Part shown: positions 17,593-25,939 of the stretch, piece by piece
How positions within the stretch are numbered: position 1 is the first letter of the stretch
How the letters are laid out: each line of letters begins with the position of its first letter
Origin: Chitinophagaceae bacterium
Lineage (GTDB): Bacteria; Bacteroidota; Bacteroidia; Chitinophagales; Chitinophagaceae
Assembly: GCA_016720825.1 (NCBI GenBank)
Contig: JADKJV010000006.1
Coordinates: 238,370-302,369 of the forward strand
DNA: 64,000 nucleotides
Direction: 5' to 3'
Position numbers and translations under genes: made by a program
Notes under the pieces: generated by a model
The model's input: the letters and a program-made list of their open reading frames with translations, nothing else
The model's database searches: none
What the model was told of the DNA's origin: nothing

Positions 17593-19090
17593 CTATTCAA
17601 TCGTCCAGCTCATCTCCCCGCCTTTTTCATCTTTCAATGAAATACCCAGCGCCGTAAGCTGATTGCGGATCTTATCACTCAATGCAAAATCCTTGCGGCC
17701 TTTAGCCTCCTTGCGGATATCAATCAGCAATTGCATCACACCCTGGAGTTTTGCGTGATCGGCTTCTGTTACAGAACGGAATCCCAATATATCTACCAGC
17801 CATGTCTGGAAGGTAGCTGCCATTTCACTCCATAATGCCTGGGGCAATGAACCAACAGGGAAGTTTTTATCTTTTGCGCCATTGATCACCGGCACGAGTT
17901 CAAACAGATTGGCTAACACACGGGCTGTTCCGAAATCATCATTCATGTACTCAGGTAACTCAGCCAGCAATTTTTGCACTTTCTCCGTGAGCGCAGCATC
18001 ATTTGCTGCATCTGCCGGATAGCTTTCGCCCTGGATTTTTTTCAGGTTGTCGAATGCATCCCACAGTCTTTTCAAACCTTTCTCCGCCGCCACCAACGCA
18101 TCATTGCTGAAATCAAGTGTACTGCGGTAATGGGTTTGCAGGATGAAGAAACGCACTGTCATTGGGTGAACGCCTTTTTCCAGCAAGGGATGATCACCAC
18201 TGAAAAGTTCCGTCAGCTTGATCACATTATTATAGCTCTTGCCCATCTTGCGGCCGTTAATGGTGATCATATTATTATGAATCCAGTAACGGACCGGCGC
18301 GGTATGATTGCAGATCGTACTCTGTGCAATTTCACTTTCGTGGTGGGGGAATAACAAATCCATCCCACCGCCATGTATATCAAACTGCGCACCGAGGTAT
18401 TTGGTCGCCATGGCCGAGCACTCAATATGCCAGCCCGGGAAACCTTCACCCCAGGGACTTTGCCAGCGCATGATATGTTCCGGTGCTGCATTTTTCCATA
18501 AGGCAAAATCAGCACGGTCTCTTTTTTCTTCCTGGCCTTCCAGTTCACGGGTGGTTTCAAGCAGGTCGTCAATGACACGGCCGCTCAGTTTACCGTAATC
18601 ATGACTGGCTGCGTATTTTTTTACATCGAAATAAACTGAACCATTCACTTCATATCCATATCCTGCTTCAATGATCTTTTGGATCATCCCGATCTGCTCC
18701 ACAATATGTCCTGTGGCCGTTGGTTCAATCGTCGGCGAAATGGTATTGAACTGTTCCATCGCCCAATGAAAAAGGTTGGTGTATTTCTGCACCAGCTCCA
18801 TGGGTTCCAGTTTCTCGAGAATCGCTTTTTTGGAGATTTTATCTTCTGCCTCACGGCCTTCTTCCTCAAAATGCCCCGCATCCGTGATGTTGCGGACGTA
18901 ACGCACTTTATAACCCAGGTGCATGAGATAGCGGTATATCACATCAAATGTAATATAAGGACGGGCATGGCCCAGGTGGCTTTCACCACTAACGGTGGGC
19001 CCACACATACATACCCGCGTGACCGGGTGTGATAGACGTGAATACTTCTTTCTGGCGGGTTAATGAATTATATACTTTGAGTTCGCTCAT
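17593..19090 (-). CDS. cysS: Cysteinyl-tRNA synthetase, N-terminal frameshift
   Basis: A class I synthetase with the HIGH-type motif (SGESHLGHARPY), zinc-binding region (GWHIECSAM, HHESEIAQS) and KMSKS-type GRKMGKSYNN. It charges tRNA-Cys and is essential. Starting at ATG 19090, the first 30 codons (MSELKVYNSLTRQKEVF...) are the expected N-terminus. The frame then breaks in the CA repeat at about 19002-19007, where two bases appear to be missing. MYVCGPTVSG continues in the shifted frame, which is open from 19008 to the stop. A consensus error is most likely. It is the last gene of a minus-strand run. Confidence 0.93.
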
Positions 19091-19174
19091 ACTGTCGTGT
19101 TATAAATGCCCGGCGGATTTCACCGCGGAACGCATGCAAAAATACTGTTTATTGTGCTGTTTGCGGGGGCTTTC

Positions 19175-20314
19175 TCAGGGCTTTGCACCACGGGGATTCT
19201 TCAATGCCACATCCGCCAGGATCATATAGTGATCCGAATAATTTTTAACTACCCGGGTGAACTGCTTCACCGAAAAATCATTGCTGGCAAAAATATAATC
19301 AATCCGCAGCGTGGGTGAAATACCAGTGAAGGTCCGGCCCACCCCAAATCCTTTTTTCAGGAATGCATCCTGCATATCGCTTTTCACCCGGAAATAAGTA
19401 TAGGAGGTGGGCACGTCATTCAGGTCGGCACAGAACACAATGGGGTAAGGACAATCATCCCGCACCGTACTGATCAGGTCAGCCTGGATGCTGCGGTTGG
19501 TAAATCCCTTGCGCAGTTTGCCAAAGATGGCTTTTGAATTGGTGAGCAGGCTGTCTTCCATTCCCTTGATCTCACTGATCCGCTGGTAATCCACCGGCTT
19601 AAACTGCAGCGACTGCAGGTGGGTGGTGTACACACGGATCGTGTCATTGTTGAATTTCACATCCACATGCAGTAATGCTTCCGGCAATGTAGGACGCGGA
19701 TAACGGATCAGGCCGCTGTCGAGAATCGGGTATCTGGAAAAAATCACAGAGCCCGTAAAATGATTATCGCCATCCACATCATGCGAGAAAAAAGTATAGG
19801 GATAACCCAAACTGTCACGGATATAAAACAGGTTATCGTAATAACGGGGATCCAGTGAATGGAAAAATTCCTGCAGGCAAACCACATCGGCATCCTGCTG
19901 TTTGATCATATCCAGCATCAGTAACCTCGTCTGGCTGCCTTTGTTATTATTCCGCTTCATTTCCACAAAACGGGCTACGTTCCAGCTAACCACACGCAAA
20001 GCACCCGGATCTTTTTTATAATGGAATTCACCGGGCATGTGAAAAGCAAAAAATACCAGTATGCTTTTATAACCCAGCAGCAATGCAACACCTGGTATCA
20101 GCGCAATCCTTGGTTTCGCCAGGATCAGCCAGCCGGCAATCGTGAGTAATAAAACCAGTAAGATGATAGGAAAGCCGAGGCCAAGCAAAGAAATCATCCA
20201 CCAGCCAGCCGGATTTAGTGAAGGGGCCAGGCAGGCAAGCAGGTAAAATACCACAACGCCAATTGTGACAAAAATTAAAATCCGCTTGGTGATGTTCCGG
20301 AATTTGCTCGCCAT
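19175..20314 (-). CDS. Endonuclease/exonuclease/phosphatase-family membrane protein
   Basis: Three N-terminal hydrophobic segments (residues about 11-31, 38-64, 72-92) anchor a C-terminal EEP domain. The active-site landmarks are VVSWNVARF, VVCLQEFFHSLD, VYTTHLQS, FCADLNDVP, and the terminal NYSDHYMILADV with the catalytic His of the SDH motif. EEP enzymes hydrolyse phosphodiesters or phosphomonoesters (DNA, nucleotides, lipid headgroups). A membrane-anchored form with the catalytic domain likely outside the cytoplasm is common in Bacteroidota, and the substrate is unknown. It follows the rhomboid pair by 48 bases. Confidence 0.85.
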   Translation of the reverse strand: MASKFRNITKRILIFVTIGVVVFYLLACLAPSLNPAGWWMISLLGLGFPIILLVLLLTIAGWLILAKPRIALIPGVALLLGYKSILVFFAFHMPGEFHYKKDPGALRVVSWNVARFVEMKRNNNKGSQTRLLMLDMIKQQDADVVCLQEFFHSLDPRYYDNLFYIRDSLGYPYTFFSHDVDGDNHFTGSVIFSRYPILDSGLIRYPRPTLPEALLHVDVKFNNDTIRVYTTHLQSLQFKPVDYQRISEIKGMEDSLLTNSKAIFGKLRKGFTNRSIQADLISTVRDDCPYPIVFCADLNDVPTSYTYFRVKSDMQDAFLKKGFGVGRTFTGISPTLRIDYIFASNDFSVKQFTRVVKNYSDHYMILADVALKNPRGAKP

Positions 20315-20362
20315 TCCTGCAATTTACATTTCTTTGTTAAGGTGTGCTTGCCGCCCGTATAA

Positions 20363-21298
20363 TCAGAAATCTTCTTTACTGGCTTTTTTCAGAATCTCTT
20401 TTTCTTCATCTGTGAGAAAATGATATCCTTTGTGATTGATCTTATCAAGAATTTCATCCACCCTTTCCTTAGTTACATTCGGTGTTTTGGTAAAGGGAAC
20501 AGTGCCGGATTTATAATACAATTCATTTTTAGGATCATGCCCTTTGCGCGGACGTGAAGGATCAAACAGGTTACTTGTCCAGTCAGCAATTTTATTCATC
20601 CACTCACTGCCATCATAACCCATCCGCAGGAAAGAGATAAATAATAACCCTGCTGCTGCACCGGCAACATGCGCCGTAATATTTGCCGGATCATTCATTG
20701 ATACACCGGCAATATCTGAAATCACATAAATCGCAGTAAGTACCCATATAGGCAAACCGCCGCGCAGCATCGGGAAGATACGGTAACCGGGATTCACCAG
20801 TGTGGTAACAATAGCCACAGCCATTACACCGGGAGCGGCACCAACCATCATAGCACCGGGAATCTGTGCATGCAGTTTCGGCATCAGCTGGAATGACAAC
20901 ATATAACCCAATGCACCTGCCAAAGCGCCATATAAAAATACAGGGACCAGTTTACGGTTACCCGTCAGGTCCTGCAGGATATAACCGAAACAACCCAACC
21001 AGAGCATATTGGGAATAATGACCCATACATTGTCATGAATAAACATGTGCGTGAACAAACTCCAGGGCTGCGAAACCAGTGTTCCGAAATCAGCCGGCAG
21101 CGCAAACAAACTCAGCACATTTTTATTGTAAAAGGCTAAGGCCACTTCATGTTCGGGCTGGTATTTGTAAAACCAGACCGCTTTCATGAATGCAAAAATC
21201 ACAAACACGATCAGCTGGATAGCCACCAGTGTGGTCAGCGCATTGTTCTTCTGACTCAGTGAAATCTTCCTGCGGTATTGCTGTTCAGTGTACGACAT
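20363..21298 (-). CDS. Rhomboid-family membrane protein lacking the catalytic serine
   Basis: A six-to-seven helix rhomboid-type protein with a C-terminal cytosolic tail (FDPSRPRKGHDPKNELYY...LTDEEKEILKKA). The L1 and fold landmarks are present (FTHMFIHDN, NMLWLGCFGY), and the histidine region ITAHVAGAAAG is intact. The catalytic motif GxSx reads VGAAPGVMA, so the serine is alanine. The neighbouring rhomboid has a normal GASG. I infer a catalytically dead rhomboid (pseudoprotease) unless the base call is wrong. ATG at 21298 is preferred over a TTG at 21316. Confidence 0.85.
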   Translation of the reverse strand: MSYTEQQYRRKISLSQKNNALTTLVAIQLIVFVIFAFMKAVWFYKYQPEHEVALAFYNKNVLSLFALPADFGTLVSQPWSLFTHMFIHDNVWVIIPNMLWLGCFGYILQDLTGNRKLVPVFLYGALAGALGYMLSFQLMPKLHAQIPGAMMVGAAPGVMAVAIVTTLVNPGYRIFPMLRGGLPIWVLTAIYVISDIAGVSMNDPANITAHVAGAAAGLLFISFLRMGYDGSEWMNKIADWTSNLFDPSRPRKGHDPKNELYYKSGTVPFTKTPNVTKERVDEILDKINHKGYHFLTDEEKEILKKASKEDF

Positions 21299-21348
21299 AA
21301 TTGATTCTGCAGACAAAAATACAGTAATCCGGTGCGAACCGGCCCTGG

Positions 21349-21999
21349 TTAATATAACGTCTTCCGGTTGGTTTTGTTCCAGTAAAGCACAATTAAAAAG
21401 CCGGTCAGTGCACCACCCAGGTGGGCAAAGTGGGCAATATCATCCCCGCCAAAGCGGCCTAAGCCGCCAAACAGGTCAAGCAGCACATAAGCCAGTGCCA
21501 TCCATTTGGCCTTGATGGGTATCGGTATCAGCAGGAAAAGAACTTCTGTATTCGGAAAAAGATAAGCAAACGCCACAAACACGCCCATAATAGCACCCGA
21601 AGCACCACCGGCGGGCGCACCACCTCCCAGGATATACTGCATACCTAAGTGTGTAATCGCTGCACCCACTCCGCAGGCCAGGTAGAAAAATAAAAACCGT
21701 TTGGCACCCCACACATTTTCAAGTATCCGGCCAAACATAAACAGGGCCAGCATATTAAATGCTATATGATAAAAAACGATGTTATTATGCTGGTCATACG
21801 AGGCATGCGCAAACATGTGCGTGGCAACCTGGTAAGGTTTGAATAATGGGAAATCAACCGGCCAGAGCGCGATCTTAATCGTCAATCCCCACTGTTTATC
21901 ATAAATCAACTGCGCCACCCACACGAGGATATTAATGATGATCAGGTTTTTGATCACCGGGGGAAATTTGTCAACGCGCTGATATTTGAAATTACTCAT
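21349..21999 (-). CDS. Rhomboid intramembrane serine protease
   Basis: A 216-residue rhomboid with an intact Ser-His dyad: GGASGAIMG for the serine and IAHFAHLGGALTG for the histidine. HMFAHAS and the GRILENVWG loop are also conserved. Rhomboids cleave transmembrane segments of membrane proteins within the bilayer. It is followed after 50 bases by the serine-less paralogue, so the two are probably made together. Confidence 0.92.
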   Translation of the reverse strand: MSNFKYQRVDKFPPVIKNLIIINILVWVAQLIYDKQWGLTIKIALWPVDFPLFKPYQVATHMFAHASYDQHNNIVFYHIAFNMLALFMFGRILENVWGAKRFLFFYLACGVGAAITHLGMQYILGGGAPAGGASGAIMGVFVAFAYLFPNTEVLFLLIPIPIKAKWMALAYVLLDLFGGLGRFGGDDIAHFAHLGGALTGFLIVLYWNKTNRKTLY

Positions 22000-22034
22000 G
22001 CTGTAAAATTAGTGTTTATCGCCCCTGCCGGATG

Positions 22035-22826
22035 TTATTGGGCACCCAGCAATTCCAAATCTTTCTTTAAAATATATCCTTCCGTAAACTGGCCGTTATT
22101 TTCAAACGTACATCGGATGTAGTTTTTAAACACTTTCGCCGCCTGGATCTTATCCCCTTTCACAAGATAAGCCTTGCGGGGTTTGGCCGTAGCCTGCGGG
22201 GATGAGTAGAAAAAAGTCTTAGCCGCTTTTACCTGCCACCAGCTGCTGTCGGTATTATATTCCGGATTAAAATCTGCCAAAGGGATATCACCGGCTTCCG
22301 CACGGGTGATTGTGGCATTTTGCATGGTTTTATCCGGATCCCCTGCATGGAAATAAGTTGAATTCTGTTTGAAGAACATCCAGGTTTTTTTCAGTTTATC
22401 ATAACGGAACTGGTATTCTTCCGACCAGCGCCAGCCAGCACCACCATAAAAGTCGAGGTTGAACCCGCCCGGCAATACAATCAGTTCTTCAAAAGGATCG
22501 CCAAACGCACCGCCGCAGTTATGGCACATCACCACATCATTATTGGTTACTGCCACCTGCAATGATTTATCTTTTTTTCTGGTGATCACCAGCAAAGGTC
22601 TTGCGGCTTCAAAGTCCGGACTATCCGCAGAAATAGTGTCCTCTCCCTGTACTTTCAGGATAAGAACATAATCCTGTAAACCGTCTCCGTTCAGATCCTG
22701 TTTACCATAAGCCAGTGCCTGGTATCCGCTTTGTACGAATGGTTTCAGTTCAGCGGGCATTGGGGTTCTCTGGGCTGCTGCATAAAAGGAGATAAAGGCA
22801 GTCAGCGCGACAATCATTTTTTTCAT
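22035..22826 (-). CDS. Secreted protein of unknown function
   Basis: Signal peptide MKKMIVALTAFISFYAAAQ (ATG 22826; a TTG two codons upstream is ignored). The mature protein has KQDLNGDGLQDYVLIL, a calcium-binding-like or FG-GAP-like loop, then a beta-rich region with paired cysteines (MCHNCGGAFGDPFEEL). An SH3-like end (KAYLVKGDKIQAAKVFKNYIRCTF...GYILKKDLELL) suggests a C-terminal bacterial SH3 fold. I do not recognise the family. It follows rlmD by 7 bases and is likely co-transcribed. Confidence 0.7.
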   Translation of the reverse strand: MKKMIVALTAFISFYAAAQRTPMPAELKPFVQSGYQALAYGKQDLNGDGLQDYVLILKVQGEDTISADSPDFEAARPLLVITRKKDKSLQVAVTNNDVVMCHNCGGAFGDPFEELIVLPGGFNLDFYGGAGWRWSEEYQFRYDKLKKTWMFFKQNSTYFHAGDPDKTMQNATITRAEAGDIPLADFNPEYNTDSSWWQVKAAKTFFYSSPQATAKPRKAYLVKGDKIQAAKVFKNYIRCTFENNGQFTEGYILKKDLELLGAQ

Positions 22827-22833
22827 GAACAAC

Positions 22834-24249
22834 TCAGCTTTTTTTAAGTTTTAACTGCACCACATTTTCTATGTGATGCGTGTGCGGGAACATATCCACC
22901 GGCTGGATTTTCGTTACCTGGTATTTTTCATCCAGCCATTGCAGGTCGCGTGCCTGCGTGGCAGGATTACAGCTCACATATACCACCAGCGGTGCTTCCA
23001 TATCCAGTATTTTGCGAACCAGTTTTTCATGCATGCCTGCCCGGGGCGGATCAGTGATGATTACATCCGGCCGGCCATGTTCCGCAAAAAATTCATCGGT
23101 ACATATATCAATTACATCGCCTGCGAAAAATCTGGCATGATCCAGTTCATTCAATGCGGCGTTTTCATTGGCATCCTTCACGGCATCTGCCACCACTTCC
23201 ACACCAATAATCTGCCGCGCGCCGGGATGTACAAAAATGCCAATACTGCCCGTGCCGCAGTACAGGTCATAAACATTTTCTGTACCGGTTAGTTCAGCAA
23301 ATTCACGGGTTACTTTATATAATTGTTCTCCCTGTTTTGTATTCGTCTGGAAAAAGGAACGGGGACCGATTTTAAACCGGAAGTCTTCCAGTTTTTCAAT
23401 CACATAACCCGGGCCTTTTACGGTAACCGGTTCCAGGTCAAACAGGCTGTCATTCCATTTCAGGTTCACCGTATACAGCAACGTGGTGATTTCCGGGAAT
23501 TGTTCCTGCAGTTGTTTCGTAAGTATGGCAATCTTCTCCGGGTCATCCTCTCCCACCACCACATTCACCATCAGTTCACCCGTTGTGCAAAGCCTGATCT
23601 GCAGGTTCCTTAAAAATCCAACATGATTGCGGATATCATAATACGTCCAGCCATATTCAACAGCCATCGCAGTAATTGCATGCCTGATCCGGTTGGTTGG
23701 TTCAGCCTGTAAATAACAGGTATCAATCTTCACCACTTTATCAAACCAGCCGCGTGCATGGAAACCCGCCACACCGGCCTGCGGTTCCCCGGATTTTTCT
23801 GCAGTCATTAATTCTGTTGGAACAAACTCCTTCGTGCCGAAAGTATATTCAATCTTATTCCGGTAATACCTGGTTTCTGCCGCACCCAGGATGGGCATCA
23901 GCACCGGCATATCCACTTTGCCGATCCGCTTCAGCGTTTCTTCCACCTGTTTTTGCTTAAACTGCAGCTGCTTTTCATAAGGCAGCATCTGCCACTGGCA
24001 TCCGCCGCAAACCCCGAAATGGGAACAGAACGGCACCGTCCGGTCAGCCGCATAAGAATGAAAATGCACAGGATAACCTTCCGCCCAGTCTTTTTTACTT
24101 TTCGAGAGCCTGACATCCACCACATCCCCCGGCACTACTTTTTCAATAAAAACCACTTTGCCATCCACGCGGGCCAGGGACTTCCCTTCAGCTGCATAAT
24201 CTTCCACGAGCACTTTTTCAAGGATCCTGATTGCTTTTCGTTTTTTCAC
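22834..24249 (-). CDS. rlmD: 23S rRNA (uracil-C5)-methyltransferase RlmD/RumA family
   Basis: An N-terminal TRAM domain (residues about 8-60) precedes the iron-sulfur cluster cysteines C75, C81 and C84 (CSHFGVCGGCQWQ), with a fourth Cys in IDTCYLQ. The SAM domain has NVYDLYCGTGSIGIF, IITDPPRAG and the nucleophilic Cys in VVYVSCNPATQARDL. It makes m5U in 23S rRNA. The start is GTG at 24249, four bases after a perfect TAGTTTTG box, so the mRNA may be leaderless. The TRAM-SAM layout is complete at 471 residues. Confidence 0.92.
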   Translation of the reverse strand: MKKRKAIRILEKVLVEDYAAEGKSLARVDGKVVFIEKVVPGDVVDVRLSKSKKDWAEGYPVHFHSYAADRTVPFCSHFGVCGGCQWQMLPYEKQLQFKQKQVEETLKRIGKVDMPVLMPILGAAETRYYRNKIEYTFGTKEFVPTELMTAEKSGEPQAGVAGFHARGWFDKVVKIDTCYLQAEPTNRIRHAITAMAVEYGWTYYDIRNHVGFLRNLQIRLCTTGELMVNVVVGEDDPEKIAILTKQLQEQFPEITTLLYTVNLKWNDSLFDLEPVTVKGPGYVIEKLEDFRFKIGPRSFFQTNTKQGEQLYKVTREFAELTGTENVYDLYCGTGSIGIFVHPGARQIIGVEVVADAVKDANENAALNELDHARFFAGDVIDICTDEFFAEHGRPDVIITDPPRAGMHEKLVRKILDMEAPLVVYVSCNPATQARDLQWLDEKYQVTKIQPVDMFPHTHHIENVVQLKLKKS

Positions 24250-24253
24250 GCAG

Positions 24254-24261
24254 CAAAACTA
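24254..24261 (-). promoter_or_regulatory. -7 box (TAGTTTTG) of rlmD
   Basis: A perfect TAnnTTTG on the minus strand ends 4 bases before the GTG start. No -33 element is evident in the repeat sequence upstream. Confidence 0.6.
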
Positions 24262-24265
24262 AGGT

Positions 24266-24380
24266 TTTCGGAGGCAGGAAGCAGGGAGCAGGTGGCAGGA
24301 AGCAGGGTGCAGTATCAACGAGTATATTCGGGTTCTTGTATCCGACTAACGACTAATGACTAGCGACTAACGACTAGAGT
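24266..24380. repeat. Heptamer repeats: GCAGGGA/GCAGGTG and GACTAAC
   Basis: A GCAGGAA/GCAGGGA/GCAGGTG array (24272-24312) is followed after about 30 bases by five tandem 7-mers GACTAAC/GACTAAT/GACTAGC/GACTAAC/GACTAGA (24343-24377). Both have exact 7-bp periods with changing words. Confidence 0.85.
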
Positions 24381-24460
24381 ACAACCATTAACCCCAAATT
24401 CACATCTTTTCTCCCTTCTGAAGCCCGTTTTTAATAACTTTACCCGATTGATTAATACGT

Positions 24461-25894
24461 ATGAGAAAACTGCTATTCACTTTTTTGTTTTTCCCCTTGC
24501 TGGCCGTTCAGGCCCAGTCCGGATATGAGATTAAAGTAACATGTAAACCCTTCCAAAACAAGTGGCTATACCTCGGTCACTATTTTGGCAAGCAATACCC
24601 GATTGTGGATTCAGCCATGCTGGATAACAACAGCGTGGCGGTTTTTAAAGGCACAAAGCCCCTTCCCGGCGGGATTTACCTGGTGGGCTATCCCAACAAA
24701 AACGGCTATTTCGAGATTTTGATTGATAAACAACAGAAATTCAGCGTTTTAGCTGATACCGCTACCATTAAAACCGGGGCTAAGTATATCAATTCCCCGG
24801 ATAACGACATGTTTACGGCCTACCAGCAGTACATGGGTATGATTGGCGGCAAAGTGGCCAAATCACAGGAAAAACTGAGAGCGGCCACCAACGCCAAAGA
24901 TTCACTGGTTTACCAGAAAGAACTGGAAGACCTGGATAAAGAGATCACCGGTTACCGGAATAATGTGATCACCAAACACCCCGGTACTTTGCTGACAGCG
25001 CTGCTGACCTGCATGCGCGAACCGATTCTGACCGGCAAACTGAAAAACCCGGCAAATAAAGAAGATTCACTGGCCGCCTATAATTACTTTAAATCACATT
25101 ACTGGGATGGCGTGAAGTTTTATGATGGCCGCCTGGCATACACGCCTTTCTTTGAAGAAAAGCTGGATAAATATTTTGCGCAGCTCGTGATACCACAGCC
25201 CGATTCGGTGATTAAGGAACTGGATTATATGCTGGGCTTTGCATCTATCAATCCTGAAATGAACAGGTTCCTGCTGGTTAAATTCGTGAACCGTTATCTC
25301 AACCAGAAATACATGTGGGAAGATGCGGTGTTCGTTCACCTGTTTGAAAAATATTTTGCTTCCAAAAATTATGAATGGTTGACTGAAGCCGGCAAGAAAG
25401 TGATTACCGACAGGGCTTACAGCCTGATGGCAAATATCATGGGCAATCCGGCTGCAGATATTGAACTGCCGGATACATCCGGTAAACAAACAGCGCTGTA
25501 TAACCTGGAATCAAAATATACACTTGTTGCTTTCTGGGATCCCACCTGCAGCCATTGCAAGGAAACCATTCCCCGCCTCGATTCATTTTACCAGGCCAAA
25601 TGGAAAGCACAGGGTATGAAAATTTTTGCCCTTGCCAAAGAAACAGAAGGTACGCACCAGAACTGGCTGGATTTTATACGTGAGCACAAACTGTTTGACT
25701 GGACACATGTGTATTATTCCAAAGCCGATGAAAAAGCAAGGGTGGATGCCGGCATTCCCGGTTATTCGCAGTTTTATGATGTGCTGACCTTCCCAACCAT
25801 TTATTTGCTGGATAAGGATAAGCGGATCATCGCGAAAAAACTGGCATTAGAGCAAATTGATGAAGTATTGACGCTGAAAGAAAAAGGTCAATAA
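24461..25894 (+). CDS. TlpA-like thiol-disulfide reductase with DUF4369/DUF5106-like N-terminus
   Basis: Signal peptide (MRKLLFTFLFFPLLAVQAQ), an N-terminal beta domain of DUF4369 type (residues about 20-110), a helical DUF5106-like middle (115-330) and a C-terminal thioredoxin fold with the redox pair CSHC in FWDPTCSHCKETIPRL. It should act in the periplasm, reducing or exchanging disulfides or supporting cytochrome/thiol homeostasis. The late FPTIYLLDKDKRIIAKK is the thioredoxin cis-Pro strand. It is followed after 45 bases by a parvulin isomerase, so a periplasmic protein-folding operon is likely. Confidence 0.88.
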   Translation: MRKLLFTFLFFPLLAVQAQSGYEIKVTCKPFQNKWLYLGHYFGKQYPIVDSAMLDNNSVAVFKGTKPLPGGIYLVGYPNKNGYFEILIDKQQKFSVLADTATIKTGAKYINSPDNDMFTAYQQYMGMIGGKVAKSQEKLRAATNAKDSLVYQKELEDLDKEITGYRNNVITKHPGTLLTALLTCMREPILTGKLKNPANKEDSLAAYNYFKSHYWDGVKFYDGRLAYTPFFEEKLDKYFAQLVIPQPDSVIKELDYMLGFASINPEMNRFLLVKFVNRYLNQKYMWEDAVFVHLFEKYFASKNYEWLTEAGKKVITDRAYSLMANIMGNPAADIELPDTSGKQTALYNLESKYTLVAFWDPTCSHCKETIPRLDSFYQAKWKAQGMKIFALAKETEGTHQNWLDFIREHKLFDWTHVYYSKADEKARVDAGIPGYSQFYDVLTFPTIYLLDKDKRIIAKKLALEQIDEVLTLKEKGQ

Positions 25895-25939
25895 TACAAA
25901 CCGAAAGTTTTCCTGAACTAAACGATACAAAAGATCGCT

